Numbered from the stretch's first letter, positions 1 through 11,662 are shown. The stretch: 64,000 bases of DNA from Desmodesmus armatus (GCA_007449985.2 VIIQ02000253.1:1-64000); one strand, 5' to 3'. Made by a program: numbers and translations. The notes: generated by a model from the letters alone, not told the origin.

Positions 1-65
1 GCCAGCCGCACACCACAACCCTCAGGCATCTCTGCCAGCAACAGCCTGACAACACAATCAAAGAA

Positions 66-760
66 GATGTTTGACATTGGCCGTGGTGTGCGTCAGGGTT
101 GTGTATGGCTCCTCTGTTGTTCAGACAACAAGGGAGCGATCACACAACCTGACGCACACCACGGCCAATGTCAAACCAGTCGCCATGCTCGCCGGCCAGC
201 TTGACCGCAGCCTTTGTGCCTGTGTGCAGGTCAGCCAGCAGCTCGACAACCTTAGGCTCCACACGATAAGCAGATAGCACACCCCAAAGCGCATCACGGG
301 GGATGGAATCTTAGGCTTTGCGCAGGTCAACAAAGGGTAGGTACAGCGGCTGCTTGTACCTGGGGCACTTGTACATGATGGACCGCAAGTGGCATCCGAC
401 AAACACCTATTGCTCCTAAAAGCACATTGACTCTCCAACAGCTGGCTGTCAACCTGGTCTCTGAACGGTGCAGCAGTATCAAGGCATACACCTTACCAGG
501 GATGCTCAACAAGCTAATGGACCAGTGGTTGGTTGATTCCCTGGCACTGCCTTTGCCCTTGAACAACAATGGGAAGTAACATGCCACACATCGCGCACAC
601 CTCCCAGCAACTGGACTTGTTGCAGCCAACATGCGGGCGGATAAAACTGCACAAAGGGTCCTCTAGCTGACTTCACATGCAACAGACTCGCACTTCTGCG
701 CAACTCGCATAACGGGCCACAAAATTTCACATTTGCACGGCCCCCCGCCACCACATGCCT
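66..760 (-). pseudogene. Decayed non-LTR retroelement reverse transcriptase fragment
   Basis: Read on the minus strand, three frames together give a reverse transcriptase finger/palm region: an ISLLSIPGKVYALILLHR stretch near 545-490, then an ESQCAFRSNR stretch near 435-405, then a FVDLRKA-stop-DSIPRDALWG catalytic segment (the DLRKAYDS motif with a stop in place of the Tyr) near 340-285, then GRGVRQ and, after a one-base shift, GCVIAPLL near 150-130. At least two frameshifts and one stop break it, and the second catalytic block (YADD) and the endonuclease are not seen. The order of motifs is that of LINE-type elements whose RT carries RQGC.ISP. The left end is truncated by an inverted repeat. 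It is a dead fragment; the upstream part (560-760) is assigned only by continuity. Confidence 0.75.
69..175. repeat. Inverted repeat (fold-back) within the RT fragment
   Basis: The stretch from 69 to about 121 is a near-perfect reverse complement of 123-175: both arms carry the sequence coding FDIGRGVRQGC, one on each strand. There is almost no spacer, so the pair would form a hairpin of about 50 bp. The plus-strand arm keeps the GGG needed for the RQGC frame, whereas the minus-strand arm has lost one base. Confidence 0.8.
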
Positions 761-1762
761 CAGCAACTGCTCATGTTACATGCGGCAACCCTCAACCGGC
801 TTGACAAGGACCAACCCCACCCATGCTGCTCACTGGATACCAAAGCAAACCACTGCAGTATTGGTATCCCTGGTAACAACCACCAAAACTGGTGCATTCA
901 AAAACAGGCACGTCCCGGAAAAGCTCCCCTTTCGTAAGCCTAGGCGGGGGGGGGGGGGGGCAGGGGGGGCACCAACTGGTTGCAACGGCATTTCCTGACA
1001 GCCTTCGCCTAGCTCTGGCCTCTTCGCTACGCTGATTACACTGTACACTGAATCCACTGCTGACACAAAACTGGGTATCGAATCTAGCCTGGCAATAACC
1101 CTTCACCCGCATGCCACCTAGCAATTCAGCACCGCCCAACTCACAACAACAAACACAGCCTACGCACACCCCAACAACAACAGAAGATCCGGCTGACACC
1201 CCATGCATTGACACACGCTACGTATACATGGCAGCAGCAGCACGCGCACCAGGCCTGCGCTGTGTCATTGTCGCCACTGCAGCTTGCAAATGCCGTTTGT
1301 GAGGCAAAAGGCACGGGTGTGCCAGGCTGTACCAAGCTGCGATGTACGACCCCCTGCAGCGGCCGCCAGCACGCCCAGCACCCACACCAACGGCTGAGCC
1401 GCCAGGCCGTCCACTTAGCCCTGGGAGGGATATATGCAAGTGCACAGGGCGCCCCCTTCAAGTCCCTCTGGCCATGTGTGAAGAGGGGGGGGGCTTAGTG
1501 GTGAAGGGGGTTGCCCGCCTAGTGGCGCAACTTGAGGTCACACTATGCTAGGTGGTCGCTGCTCATGACAAACCCCAGCTGCTGAAACCGCGCTGCAGAC
1601 GCTAAGCCGCGGTCGAGCACCCCTAGCACGTAACGTACACGGAGAAAGGTGGAAGAATGATTCAAGATGCTACCCGCACCACACACATCACAGATGCCCT
1701 GCAGAGCGATGCACCACGTGATGCATCCCAGCAGCACGCCACAGCCCTGGCGACAAAGCCCG
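761..1762. other. No gene recognised
   Basis: A kilobase between the RT fragment and the 3' end of the F-box/LRR gene. It holds a G run at about 946-960, a second G run near 963-969 and a G-rich patch at 1486-1510. Short open frames on both strands have no recognisable motif. Part of it is presumably the 3' untranslated region of the minus-strand gene that ends at 1763. Confidence 0.5.
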
Positions 1763-4590
1763 TCACTGCATAGCTGTCATGTTAGGCTCGGGCTGCAGCT
1801 CCAAGTCGCAGTAGGGCAGGCTGCTGCTGACCACGTCTTCAATTTGCTGCACACGCACCGCAGAAGCGAAGCCGGGGTACAGCGCCCCATTCACGCAGGG
1901 CGCAGACAGCGACAGGCAGAACAGACTGCGCAGCTTGTGGAGGATCGCCAAGTCCGAGGGACGGAGGTGAGTCAACCTGGCCGGGTGGTGGATAGGAAGG
2001 GGAGGGGGGCAGCAGCAACAGCAGGGCAGCAGCAATCAGTAAGCCTCTGAGTGTGTGATCTTGCAGAGGTAACTCAAGAATGCACTCAAGACCAACCACC
2101 ATGCCCAGCAGCGCCCCAAGCGCCCGCGCCTCCGCCACCACCGCTCATCACCAACACAAAATGCACGGCTGCCAGCTTGAGTCCTCCCTGACGTGTGCCT
2201 AACAGCGAAAAAAGCCAAGGCCGCACCTGAGAATAGGCAGTAACCCTTACTGCCGCTGCCACCGCCTACTGCTGTCACAAGAACACATAATTTCAACGGA
2301 TGTCACGTACTTGATGCTCAGCTTTTTGAGGTGCTTCATGCCCAGCAGCGGCTCCAGCCCCCCCACATCATGGTCCGAGGGTATCAGCCTAAAGCTCGTC
2401 ACCCCAGTCAATGACAACACCAGAATCACCTCCAAGCACCTCGAATTATTCACGCGCGAAACTGTGCAAGAGGTACAAAGCAAGCACATATGCAGAGACT
2501 TCCCCCCATCCACTGCCACAACACCCATACTGTTACACACTTGATGCTTAGCTTCTTGAGGTGCTTCATGCCCAGCAGCGGCTCCAGCCCCCCACATCAT
2601 GGTCCGAGGGAATCAGCCTCAAGCTCGTTACCCCAGTCAATGCACTCAGACTCGGCATGTCCTCCGGCTGCGTCCCCCGCACATGCAGCATCGCCAGGCT
2701 CTCCAAGCTGGTCGACAGCAGCGGCAGCACCCGGGGCATGAACGAGGCCGGCAAGGTCACGTGTTCGAACCACAGCGCCTGCAAGCTGGAAAAAAGCGCC
2801 GGCAGAGCCGACGCGCAGCTGCACACGGGCGGCGCCTGCAGCGCGGCCCCGTCGGCAGCCGCCGAGCCGTCGTCCGAGCAGCCGCCGACGCCGCCGGAGG
2901 CGGACACCTCCTCGCCTTCTGCATCCGCCCCAGCCCCCGTGCGCTGCTGCGTCTGCCGCCGCCGCTTGCTGAGAGGCCGCAGCGGGGAGGGACGGCTTTG
3001 GAACAGCGACAGACCCAGACCCAGCCCTGGCAGCAGCTGCTGCCGCTGCTGCCCAGTAGCCGCCGGCACCAGGCAGCAGCAGCTGCCATTGCTGCCACTG
3101 CTGCTGCTGGATGCTTGGCAATGCTGCCCGGCACATTGCCTAGCGCCCCGGCCTGTGAGATCCATATGACTAAGACACAGTGACATTAAACCCTTTGGGA
3201 GCGTCCACCAAGGGACGTTGCGCTGCTTGCTGGCATCGCTGCCACTGCTGCCGCCATTGCTGCCAGCCGCCGCGGCGGCTGCTGCCGGCGGCTGCGCCAT
3301 TGCTGCCACGCCCATGCCTGGCAGCAGTGGCGGCTCGATGATCTGCTCGCCGTCAAAGTCGTCATCTTGGTTGACTAGGTGTGGGGATCCCTCCGGTGCA
3401 TCACACTGAGGGCCCGCAGGCTGGTGAAGCAGGACAGCGCTGCAAGCAATAAATGAATACCAACCGAAAAACACATACGTCAGCCATGTATGGACTTTGT
3501 TGTGGTGGGTGCAGGGACCCCTTGGAGTGCATGACACTTGGGGTTTGCAGACTGATGCGGCAAGACAGACCTGCAAGCACTTACGCCAGCATAAGGACGA
3601 AAAAAAAAACGCTAGCATAAGGACGACACGCCGACCCACCTGACAACGCGCCCTCCTGCAGCATGTCTGGCCCAAGCCAGACAGGTCCAGCGTCTCCAGT
3701 GCAGTCCGCACGACTCCCCATAGTAGAGCAACTACCCAACAAAATAACATGAACCTAACACATCAAGTCAAACGCTCAACCCACCTGACAGTGCCCCCTC
3801 CTGCAGCATGTCTGGCCCAAAGCCAGACAAGTCCAGCGTCTCCAATGCCGTCCACGCGGCTGCCAGCTGGCGCATGGAGGCCTCAGTCAGCAGCAGCGGC
3901 AGTGGGCCGAACCCCTCCGCAGCAGGACCACCCTTCAGCCCAAGGTCCACCTGTGTCACACACATAGCATTGCTTTTTACCCAGTGTGTCACACAGCATT
4001 GTTTGACCAGCAGAGGCCTCAGTCACGAGCAGCGGCAATGGCTGGAAACCCTCAGCAGCAGGGCCAGCATTCAGGTCGAGGTCCACCTGTTGTGGGGAAT
4101 GATGTGTGATCACACACAGCAGTATTCGGGTATAGTTTCTAGTAAAGTGTGTAAGGGTCAGGGGCGACATTCATTGCAACAGAACCCCCTGGCGGTGTTA
4201 GCCCTCGGCAGCAGGACCACCCTTGAGCCCGAGGTTCACCTGTTTCAAACAGCATTGCTTCAGACAGCTTTTTGATGCATCATTGCTTCCCGGGCCTAGA
4301 GCACTGTTTGACACATCACAGCATTACAGTTTCACACAGCATTGTCCCACACAGTAAAAAGTCATATACTTTGGTCATGTAACAAGAAAAATGTGCAAGG
4401 GTTCCCTCCCCCCCATTCAACACACCTGCAGCAGCCTCAAGCTGCTAAGTCCAGAGAGTGCGCTGATATCAATGGGCCCCTGTAACTGCTGCTGCTGTTG
4501 CTGCTGTGGGCCAGCTGGGGGTGACGGTGGTGCAGCAGCAGGAGAGGGAGGAGGCTGCTGGACCAAAGGGTTGACCAGCACAAGCTCTGT

Positions 4591-4623
<33 letters not shown>

Positions 4624-7600
4624 TGATAAATCATGATGATAAGTCCCTAGACAGGCATAGATGCTGTGTATACATAAGCCAAGGATGAGTGGAGCTGACC
4701 AAAAGAGCTGACCAGCACAAGCTCTGCGATTGCTGCACCCCAACACCTGAAGCCGTAAACCATCCTGGCCCCCTGAACTAAACCCTGAACCATAACCCCA
4801 CCCCCTCCCACCTGCCAGGCTGCTGAGCCGTGAGAGGCATGCCAGGTGGTCTTGCTGCCCACTGCTTGGTCCAACAGACACAGGCTAGTGATGGCCCCAG
4901 GGCCCTGCTGATGTGCACTCCACTCAACCCCCCTACCTTGCCACGATCTTGACAGCTTAGATCGTGACCCCTGCCCAGTCACTATAGTGGCTAAGCTTGC
5001 TGACAAGTCTAGTTCTCTGAACAACCTTCCTGACCCCAAACACGCTGCATATCAAACCCTGGCACCCACCTGCCAGGCTGCTGAGCTGTGAGAGGCATGC
5101 CAGGTGTTCCCTGCTGCTGACCGCCTGATCCAACAGGCACAAGCTGGTGATGGCCCCAGGGCCCTGCTCAGGAATCTTGGCCATGCGGGCTGTTGACACC
5201 AGCTCGTGGAGGCTCGGCAGGAAGGCCGTGTCTAGTCCGATGTCCTGCAGACATACCACACACATGGCACATGGCGACTTTGGCTGTATTGCACTGAATT
5301 ATGCCGGCAGGCTGGGCAGGAAGAACATGCGTGTTTCTAGCCCAATGCCATGAAGACAGCACACACCATGTTGTCTCCGTGCGCACAAGCCGTGAAGGTC
5401 AGAGCTTGGGATCCTCTGACGTGTGAGTCTGGTGCAACCTCACTGTCAATGTTGCAACATGCAACAAACAACAGATGCAAGCTGTGTATCTGTACTGTGC
5501 TGTACTGTACTGTATCAGCACATCCCCAACCACATGCTTGAACGTTCTATCAAGAACCCACCCCATGCTTGCCTCAATGTCCTGGTCTCACACTATGACT
5601 GTCAACGCAACGCGCTATCGAAAATGCGCAACAGCGGGGAGTCTTCCTCACCATTGCTGGTTTTCTGAAAATGATGCTGTGGGAAACCCCTCGCTGTTGC
5701 GCATGTTCCATAGCGTATTGCATGGACAGTCATGGCGTGCGACCAGGACAGTGAGCCAACTGACTGTAACTACCGCCCTAGATTCCTATCCTAGTAAGAC
5801 GCTATGGACGTCCAAGATCATGATGCTACGGGGAAAAGGCGGGAGAAAGCACAGCAGCTGCGCACCTGGATCTTTGGCAGGCTTCTGAGTGAGCTCAGCT
5901 CTGGTGACACAGAGCTCAGCCCAAACTGCAGGCTGCTCAGGCGTGTCGCCCGGGCCAACTAGGACGCTATGTTGGGTATCAAGCTATGCAGGATTGTGAC
6001 ACAGGTAAAATAGTAACATCGCCCTTTCTCGAAATCACCGAAATTGCAACAGCTCCTTACCTGGATGTTTGGCAGGCTCCTCAGTGAGCTGAGCTCCGGT
6101 GAAACGGAGCTCAGCCCAAACTGCAGGCTGCTCAGGCGCGTTGCCTTGGCCAGGTGCTGCGCCAGAGCCTCGCAGGGCAGTTCGGCATCATAGAGCGCCA
6201 GGTGCTCTAGGCTGTCCAACAGGCCGAGGGAGGTCAGGCCTTCAAGTCCTGCTGGAGTCGTCTCTTGCGGACACACCTGTGAAGGGGAGTTGGGAAGGGG
6301 GATAACAGGAAGAAGAAGAAGAAGACGCGTTACACGGCAATGGAGTGAGCGGAGTGTGGGGTAATGTGTGGGTGAGGTCACAACATGTGCGAGGGATGGA
6401 GAGGCGGGGGGGGGGGGGGGGGGTGAGTGCCTCACAGGGGAGCTTGGCATCGTAGAGCGCCAGGTGCTCCAGGCTGTCCAACAGGCCGAGGGAAGTCAGG
6501 CCTTCGAGTCCTGCCAGGGTCGTCTCTTGCGGACACACCTGTGAAGGGGAGTTGGGTAGGGGGATAACAGGAAGAAGAAGAAGAAGACGCGTTACACGGC
6601 AATGGAGTGAGCGGAGTGTGGGGTAATGTGTGGGTGAGGTCACAACATGTGCGAGGGATGGAGAGGCGGGGGGGGGGGGGGGGTGAGTGCCTCACAGGGG
6701 AGCTTGGCATCGTAGAGCGCCAGGTGCTCCAGGCTGTCCAACAGGCCGAGGGAAGTCAGGCCTTCGAGTCCTGCCAGGGTCGTCTCTTGCGGACACACCT
6801 GTGAAGGGGAGTTGGGTAGGGGGATAACAGGAAGAAGAAGAAGAAGACGCGTTACACGGCAATGGAGTGAGCGGAGTGTGGGGTAATGTGTGGGTGAGGT
6901 CACAACATGTGCGAGGGATGGAGAGGCGGGGGGGGGGGGTGAGTGCCTCACAGGGGAGCTCGGCATCGTAGAGCGCCAGGTGCTCCAGGCTGTCCAACAG
7001 GCCGAGGGGGGTCAGGCCTTCGAGCCCTGCCGGGGTCGTCTCTTGCGGACACACCTGTGCATGTGTTATAATTTTGAAGGTGGTGAGTGAAGGATTGCAG
7101 ATGCTGAGTGGAGGTGTGGTAGTAACTCGAGGGCATGTGCTCAGCCATCAGTGATGGTGGGAGGGAACAGGGAAACATGATGCAGGCGTAGTGCTCCAAC
7201 ATTGGGCGGCGTTTGGCAGTTGGAAGCCTGCGGGTGCTGTTGCCCTCGAATGCTGTCGTAACAGAAGATGCCAGAAGAGAGACTATAACCAAAAGATCCG
7301 CTTAATGCTCTGTGTTGTGCCCTGTGCTGTGCTCAATGCCAGCTGACCGTCAGCCTGAATAAGTTGAAGAAAGATTCTCTGTCTCACCTTGACCGTGACC
7401 TGCTGCAGCTGCGTCAGCTTCCCAATAGCTGACAGGTGAGCGTCACCCACCCCCATGTGACCGATGGGGTGACTATCTGCGCACATGCACAAACACGGCA
7501 GGACGGCGGGATGATTTAAAGCAGCTGCTGATTTATGCGTATGACAGCACAGGGCACCTGAACAAGATCAAGAACAGCATGGCTGCCCTGGTTGATTTGT

Positions 7601-10600
7601 CATGAAAGATTAGCTACGTTGTTTCAAGCATGCGTCTACTTGCATCTCCCTCCCCTCAGCCCATGTCATAGCCAGTCCACGCACACCCGTCAGCATTAGA
7701 AGCCACCCTGCAACTGCCTTCCAAACTCATGCCGGCTGGCCTACACAGGGCACTGGCACAGTGCTATGGCGATTGAAAGCCCACGTGCAAACTCCCGGGG
7801 AAAGAAAGTGTCAGCGCACGTGTGACACCATCATTTCTGCACAACCATGCCCCGTCCCATGTTCGCCCCATGTTCACAAAGAAGCACCCACCTGCATCCC
7901 CCTGCCCCACATCCATGTCATAGCCAGCGATCTGACCATACACCCCCAGCAACCATGCCCCGTCCCATGTGCAAAAAGGCAGCGCCTACCTGCATCACCT
8001 TGCCCCACGTCCATGTCGTAGCCCGCGATCTGGCCGTACACTCCAGGCAGCACCTCCAGCACACGCAGCTGCTTCAAGCTTGACAGGGCCTCGAAGAAGG
8101 CAGGGGGTGTGTGGCCCCGCCTGCACACAAAAGCCACAGCACACGTAGCAGGACCATCTTTGTGGAAATTTCAAGGCAAATAGGTTCCGGGAGTGGCCGG
8201 GAGGGTGAAAGGGGATACTGGCACACGCAGCTGCTTCAAGCTTGCCAGGGCTTCAAAGAAGGCAGGGGGTGGAGTGGCCCCACCTGCACACAACATTATA
8301 TCATGTCGGCTCAGGAGGCATAACTACTCTTAGCAACACTCTCAGCAGGACCATCGTCCCCCCGGGGGAGAGGCCGGGAGGGTGCAAGTGAATACTGCCA
8401 CAACTGGGCAGTGTTTCCAACACTAAGTGAGCTGCCCTTTGATCCTGCAGTCTGTTTGCGGCTTGGTTACTGTGGTTGTTGTGCAGGACAAGGCATATAG
8501 CAACAGCTGGTGCAAGTATTCTGTGCCCAACACAGCTGACCTGCTAGCCTCAGCATGCGCAGGCCCCGCCACTCTGTGTGATGCCCTCCGAATCCTTTGA
8601 TCCGATCAGCTTTGGCAAAGTTTGGCAAAGTATGCATGCAGCACATCTGCTTACAGGCAACTGCTGTAACTCTTCTTCACTTCAGTCCACTGACCTGCCA
8701 GCCTCAGCATGCGCAGCCCTCGAAGCTCTGTGATCCCCGCCAGGTCCTCCAACCACACACCCAGACGGGGGTTTGACAGGTACAGGAACCGCACCTCCAA
8801 CTCCTGCAGAAGGCAAATGGGGATGGAATGGAACAGGATAGGTGTATGGCGTGAGTGTCAGTGCCCCCAAAGAAATAGTCGCTAGCCCGTCCTGCGCCAG
8901 ACAGGGGTTTGACAGGTACAGAAAGTGCACCTCCAGCTCCTGCAGGAGGGGAATGGGGATTGGGGAAGGATGAAACAGGATAGGTGTAAGGTGTGAGTGT
9001 CAGTGCCCCCAAAGAGATAGTCGCTAGCCCGTCCTGCGCCAGACAGGGGTTTGACAGGTACAGAAAGTGCACCTCCAGCTCCTGCAGGAGGGGAATGGGG
9101 ATTGGGGAAGGATGAAACAGGATAGGTGTAAGGTGTGAGTGTCAGTGCCCCCAAAGAGATAGTCGCTAGCCCGTCCTGCGCCAGACAGGGGTTTGACAGG
9201 TACAGAAAGTGCACCTCCAGCTCCTGCAGGAGGGGAATGGGGATTGGGGAAGGATGAAACAGGATAGGTGTAAGGTGTGAGTGTCAGTGCCCCCAAAGAG
9301 ATAGTCGCTAGCCCGTCCTGCGCCAGACAGGGGTTTGACAGGTACAGAAAGTGCACCTCCAGCTCCTGCAGGAGGGGAATGGGGATTGGGGAAGGATGAA
9401 ACAGGATAGGTGTAAGGTGTGAGTGTCAGTGCCCCCAAAGAGATAGTCGCTAGCCCGTCCTGCGCCAGACAGGGGTTTGACAGGTACAGAAAGTGCACCT
9501 CCAGCTCCTGCAGGAGGGGAATGGGGATTGGGGATGGAATGGAACAGGATAGGTGTAAGGTGTGAGTGTCAGTGCCCCCAAAGAGATAGTCGCTAGCCCG
9601 TCCTGCGCCAGACAGGGGTTTGACAGGTACAGAAAGTGCACCTCCAGCTCCTGCAGGAGGGGAATGGGGATTGGGGATGGAATGGAACAGGATAGGTGTA
9701 AGGTGTCAGTGTCAGTGCCCCCAAAGAGATAGTCGCTAGCCCGTCCTGCGCCAGACAGGGGTTTGACAGGTACAGAAAGTGCACCTCCAGCTCCTGCAGG
9801 AGGGGAATGGGGATTGGGGAAGGATGAAACAGGATAGGTGTAAGGTGTGAGTGTCAGTGCCCCCAAAGAGATAGTCGCTAGCCCGTCCTGCGCCAGACAG
9901 GGGTTTGACAGGTACAGAAAGTGCACCTCCAGCTCCTGCAGGAGGGGAATGGGGATTGGGGAAGGATGAAACAGGATAGGTGTAAGGTGTGAGTGTCACT
10001 GATGGCCCTAAGAATGGTGGTAGCTGGCCCATGGCAACACACTCCTGTCCTATGCCAGACAGGGGTTTGACAGGTACAGGAACCGCACCTCCAGCTCCTG
10101 GAGAAGGGGGGACGGCACAGGAGTAGGAGCAAGACCAAGGGCACAAAGAACCAGCAAAAAATATAGATACGTGATAAAGCAGCCACCGCCCTGCTTGTGA
10201 TGCTGTGGCTCCTGCAAACCAGCGACATCCGCTGCCTACAACGGGCCAGCCTGGCACTCTGACGGCCTCTGCCGCTACTGCTGCTACTGGCCTGGGGACC
10301 AACCCCCAAGCATCCTGCTGATACATCAGTGTGTGGGGCTGCATGACAGTCCATCTCCACTGCTTGCAGGAAGGACAGAGCCCAGTTGGATCCACAGATT
10401 GACTCCCTCCTGCTGCTGCTGTGTGCTTGCTGATGCCAGCACAGTCAGCAGGATAAGCAACACGTGGTGCTGTCACAAGACACCCCCAAGCCACGTACTG
10501 CCCGGCACCTGCCTGCAACTGTATGGATGTGATGCTCAAAGCTGCCATGCGCTCAGCAAAAATGGCGGGAGTGATCCTGCTGCCGCACAGTAGAGCCACT

Positions 10601-11345
10601 GATGTCAGGCGGGGAACAGTCGGGCCACACAGGTCAGCACCATCATCCACCTGTGCAGGATGATGCAGCAACAGACGTGTCACGGCAGGGCGGGAGAGAG
10701 GTGCTGTAGCCACTAAAACTGATGCAGGTGGTATAGACGGATATGAGCAAGTTTGTGTAAGTCTAATCCAACCCTAGTCAGCTGGGAGGTTTTGCTGTTG
10801 GGCGCATGCTATAATGAAATGCCATCATGGCATCCTATTATTGCATACACCCCCTGCTGCTGCTGTGCCAGGTTGTCTGGTGTGCCCTGCACCACCTGCC
10901 ACTAGCCTTCCATACGAGGCATGGGTGCCGTAACAGAGTGCATATGAATTAGTTCTTCAGGGTCTGGGCCATCGTGCATGGGTGCGCCGCTGCAATCATG
11001 CTGACCAACTGACCAACTGCTGTCCAAGGTGGATGTAATCGCGTGATGCATGCCCCAGACGACCAGCCAGGGATGCCAAAACAAGCCTCACCTATGTGCA
11101 TCTCTCTCCAGATCGATCTCCAGCAGGTTGATGCCGTGCGTGATGCATTTGGACCAATGCTGGCAGGTCGACCTGGCAGAGGCCCACCCCGCTGCGTCCA
11201 GGTGCAATCCCAACGACTCCACAATTTCTTTCGGTAAATTTGCCCATACTGACTGCCCTTGAACTTGCTGTTGCGACATGCTGTGTTGCATCACGACCTT
11301 CTTCACGACAGCATCTTGGAGAGCAGCAAGGCGACGTTTGTGCAC
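1763..11345 (-). CDS. F-box / leucine-rich-repeat protein, multi-exon
   Basis: The first exon (11345 to about 11092, donor GTGAGG) begins MHKRRLAALQDAVVKKVV and holds an F-box-like helix set, VWANLPKEIVESLGLHLDAA followed by WASARSTCQHWSKCI. Later exons read as leucine-rich repeats: about 10648-10516 (VPRLTSVALLCGSRITPAIF), 8790-8694 (ELEVRFLYLSNPRLGVWLED), 8128-7990 (FFEALSSLKQLRVLEVLPGV), 7478-7389, 6275-6063 (GLLDSLEHLALYDAELP), 5247-5070, 4592-4428, 3950-3788 (TALETLDLSGFGPDMLQEG), 3442 to about 2540 and about 1988-1763, ending NMTAMQ and a stop. F-box/LRR proteins normally act as substrate adaptors of SCF ubiquitin ligases, which is the expected role. Not every exon phase could be joined: the exon starting near 3442 reads best in a frame that does not match the previous donor. 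Almost every exon has a partial copy beside it. One gene is the simplest reading; two adjacent LRR genes is the alternative. Confidence 0.65.
2297..2645 (-). repeat. Duplicated LRR exon end
   Basis: The sequence coding SLRLIPSDHDVGGLEPLLG occurs twice, at about 2400-2297 and 2640-2538. The copy joined to the long exon (2640-2538) lacks one base in a C run and is therefore frameshifted to GGWSRCWA, while the downstream copy keeps the frame. A C-run sequencing error cannot be excluded. Confidence 0.75.
3375..4243 (-). repeat. Cluster of partial exon copies in the LRR gene
   Basis: The acceptor and start of the exon at 3950-3788 (VDLGLKGGPAAEGF) recur at about 4093-4050 (VDLDLNAGPAAEGF) and 4243-4205. 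The donor-side end of the same exon recurs at about 3715-3646 with one T lost (GLGQTC instead of GFGPDM). The start of the next exon (3442-3375) recurs at about 3575-3510. Acceptor-bearing copies lie upstream in transcription, donor-bearing copies downstream. Confidence 0.75.
4428..5247 (-). repeat. Exon plus donor-side copy
   Basis: The exon at 5247-5070 (GPGAITSLCLLDQAV then HLACLSQLSSLAG) has a partial downstream copy at about 4915-4818 with the same splice donor but one base missing between the two motifs, so the copy is out of frame. A short copy of the next exon start (GAGCTTGTGCTGGTC in sense) is seen near 4725-4705 beside the true exon start at 4592. The true exon also holds a glutamine run from CAG units near 4510-4485. 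Confidence 0.7.
5868..6275 (-). repeat. LRR exon and donor-side copy
   Basis: The exon 6275-6063 ends ATRLSSLQFGLSSVSPELSS before a GTAAGG donor. A diverged copy of just this half lies at about 5957-5868 with its own GTGCGC donor. Both keep the reading frame, so the second could in principle be an extra or alternative LRR exon. Confidence 0.7.
6276..7060 (-). repeat. Three tandem copies (about 250-260 bp) of an acceptor plus half exon
   Basis: Three units, with exon-like parts at about 6536-6430, 6797-6691 and 7055-6945, repeat the start of the exon at 6275. Each has a polypyrimidine tract, an AG acceptor, the frame VCPQETT.AGLEGLTSLGLL and an end near GCCCTGTGAG. Each unit then runs into a poly-C tract on the sense strand (poly-G at about 6405-6422, 6667-6682 and 6928-6939) and a (GAA)n tract on the plus strand. 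The intact exon has GCGAG where the copies have GTGAG, so the copies carry a potential donor that the intact exon lacks. Confidence 0.8.
7640..8290 (-). repeat. Partial copies around the exon at 8128-7990
   Basis: The acceptor and start of this LRR exon (coding FFEALSSLKQLRVLE) recur upstream at about 8290-8221. Its donor-side end (coding GQIAGYDMDVGQGDAG) recurs downstream at about 7950-7888, and a weaker third trace is near 7675-7645. The pattern again puts acceptor copies upstream and donor copies downstream. Confidence 0.7.
8540..10100 (-). repeat. 142-bp tandem array of an acceptor plus half exon (8 units), with flanking copies
   Basis: The intact exon (about 8790-8694) begins ELEVRFLYLSNP after a CTGCAG acceptor. 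Eight near-identical units of 142 or 143 bp, with exon starts near 8944, 9086, 9228, 9370, 9512, 9655, 9798 and 9940, each repeat the acceptor plus ELEVHFLYLSNPCLAQDG and then intron-like sequence. A further copy closer to the intact exon (RFLYLSNP) ends the array near 10100. A donor-side copy of the intact exon lies downstream at about 8580-8540. Units are almost identical, so the array is young. They give long spurious minus-strand frames. Confidence 0.9.
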
Positions 11346-11662
11346 ACACTGGCGATCAAAGTCTCAAAGAACGGCTGTAAAAGCGCAAACGCTCTCAGGA
11401 CGTCTCCAGCGGTCTCCACCTGCATGCCAGAAAGCCCAAAACATGACAGGGTGTGACAGGGTGAGAATGCCAGGGACCTGAAAGGTTTCAGGCTGAAATT
11501 AATGAGCGGGGAAAAGTGCAGAACATACCAGGTTGATGTCTCAACAGTAACTAGCTGCTTTTTTCGTTGCCACATCAAGCTGCCTTCGATTTCTGGCCCA
11601 CACCCCCCTGCCAGGCTGGGGGTCACAGTCACACTGGTGTAGCTGATAGCCCTCAATTCAAA
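11346..11662. promoter_or_regulatory. Shared upstream region of divergent F-box/LRR and SNAPC3 genes
   Basis: The two predicted start codons, minus at 11345 and plus at 11663, are 317 bp apart and face away from each other, so this interval must hold both promoters and both 5' untranslated regions. No clear TATA box or other element was recognised. The start of the plus-strand gene is supported by exact phase matching into its second exon. Confidence 0.5.

Noticed and set aside
8881..10010. Regularly spaced repeats considered as a CRISPR array
   Set aside because: Unit and 'spacer' are both identical between copies, the unit contains a splice acceptor and coding sequence, and the genome is eukaryotic.
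8704..10713. Minus-strand frames of 110 to 325 codons in the 142-bp array as tandem genes
   Set aside because: They read through intron-like parts of each unit. Only about 20 codons per unit match the LRR exon.
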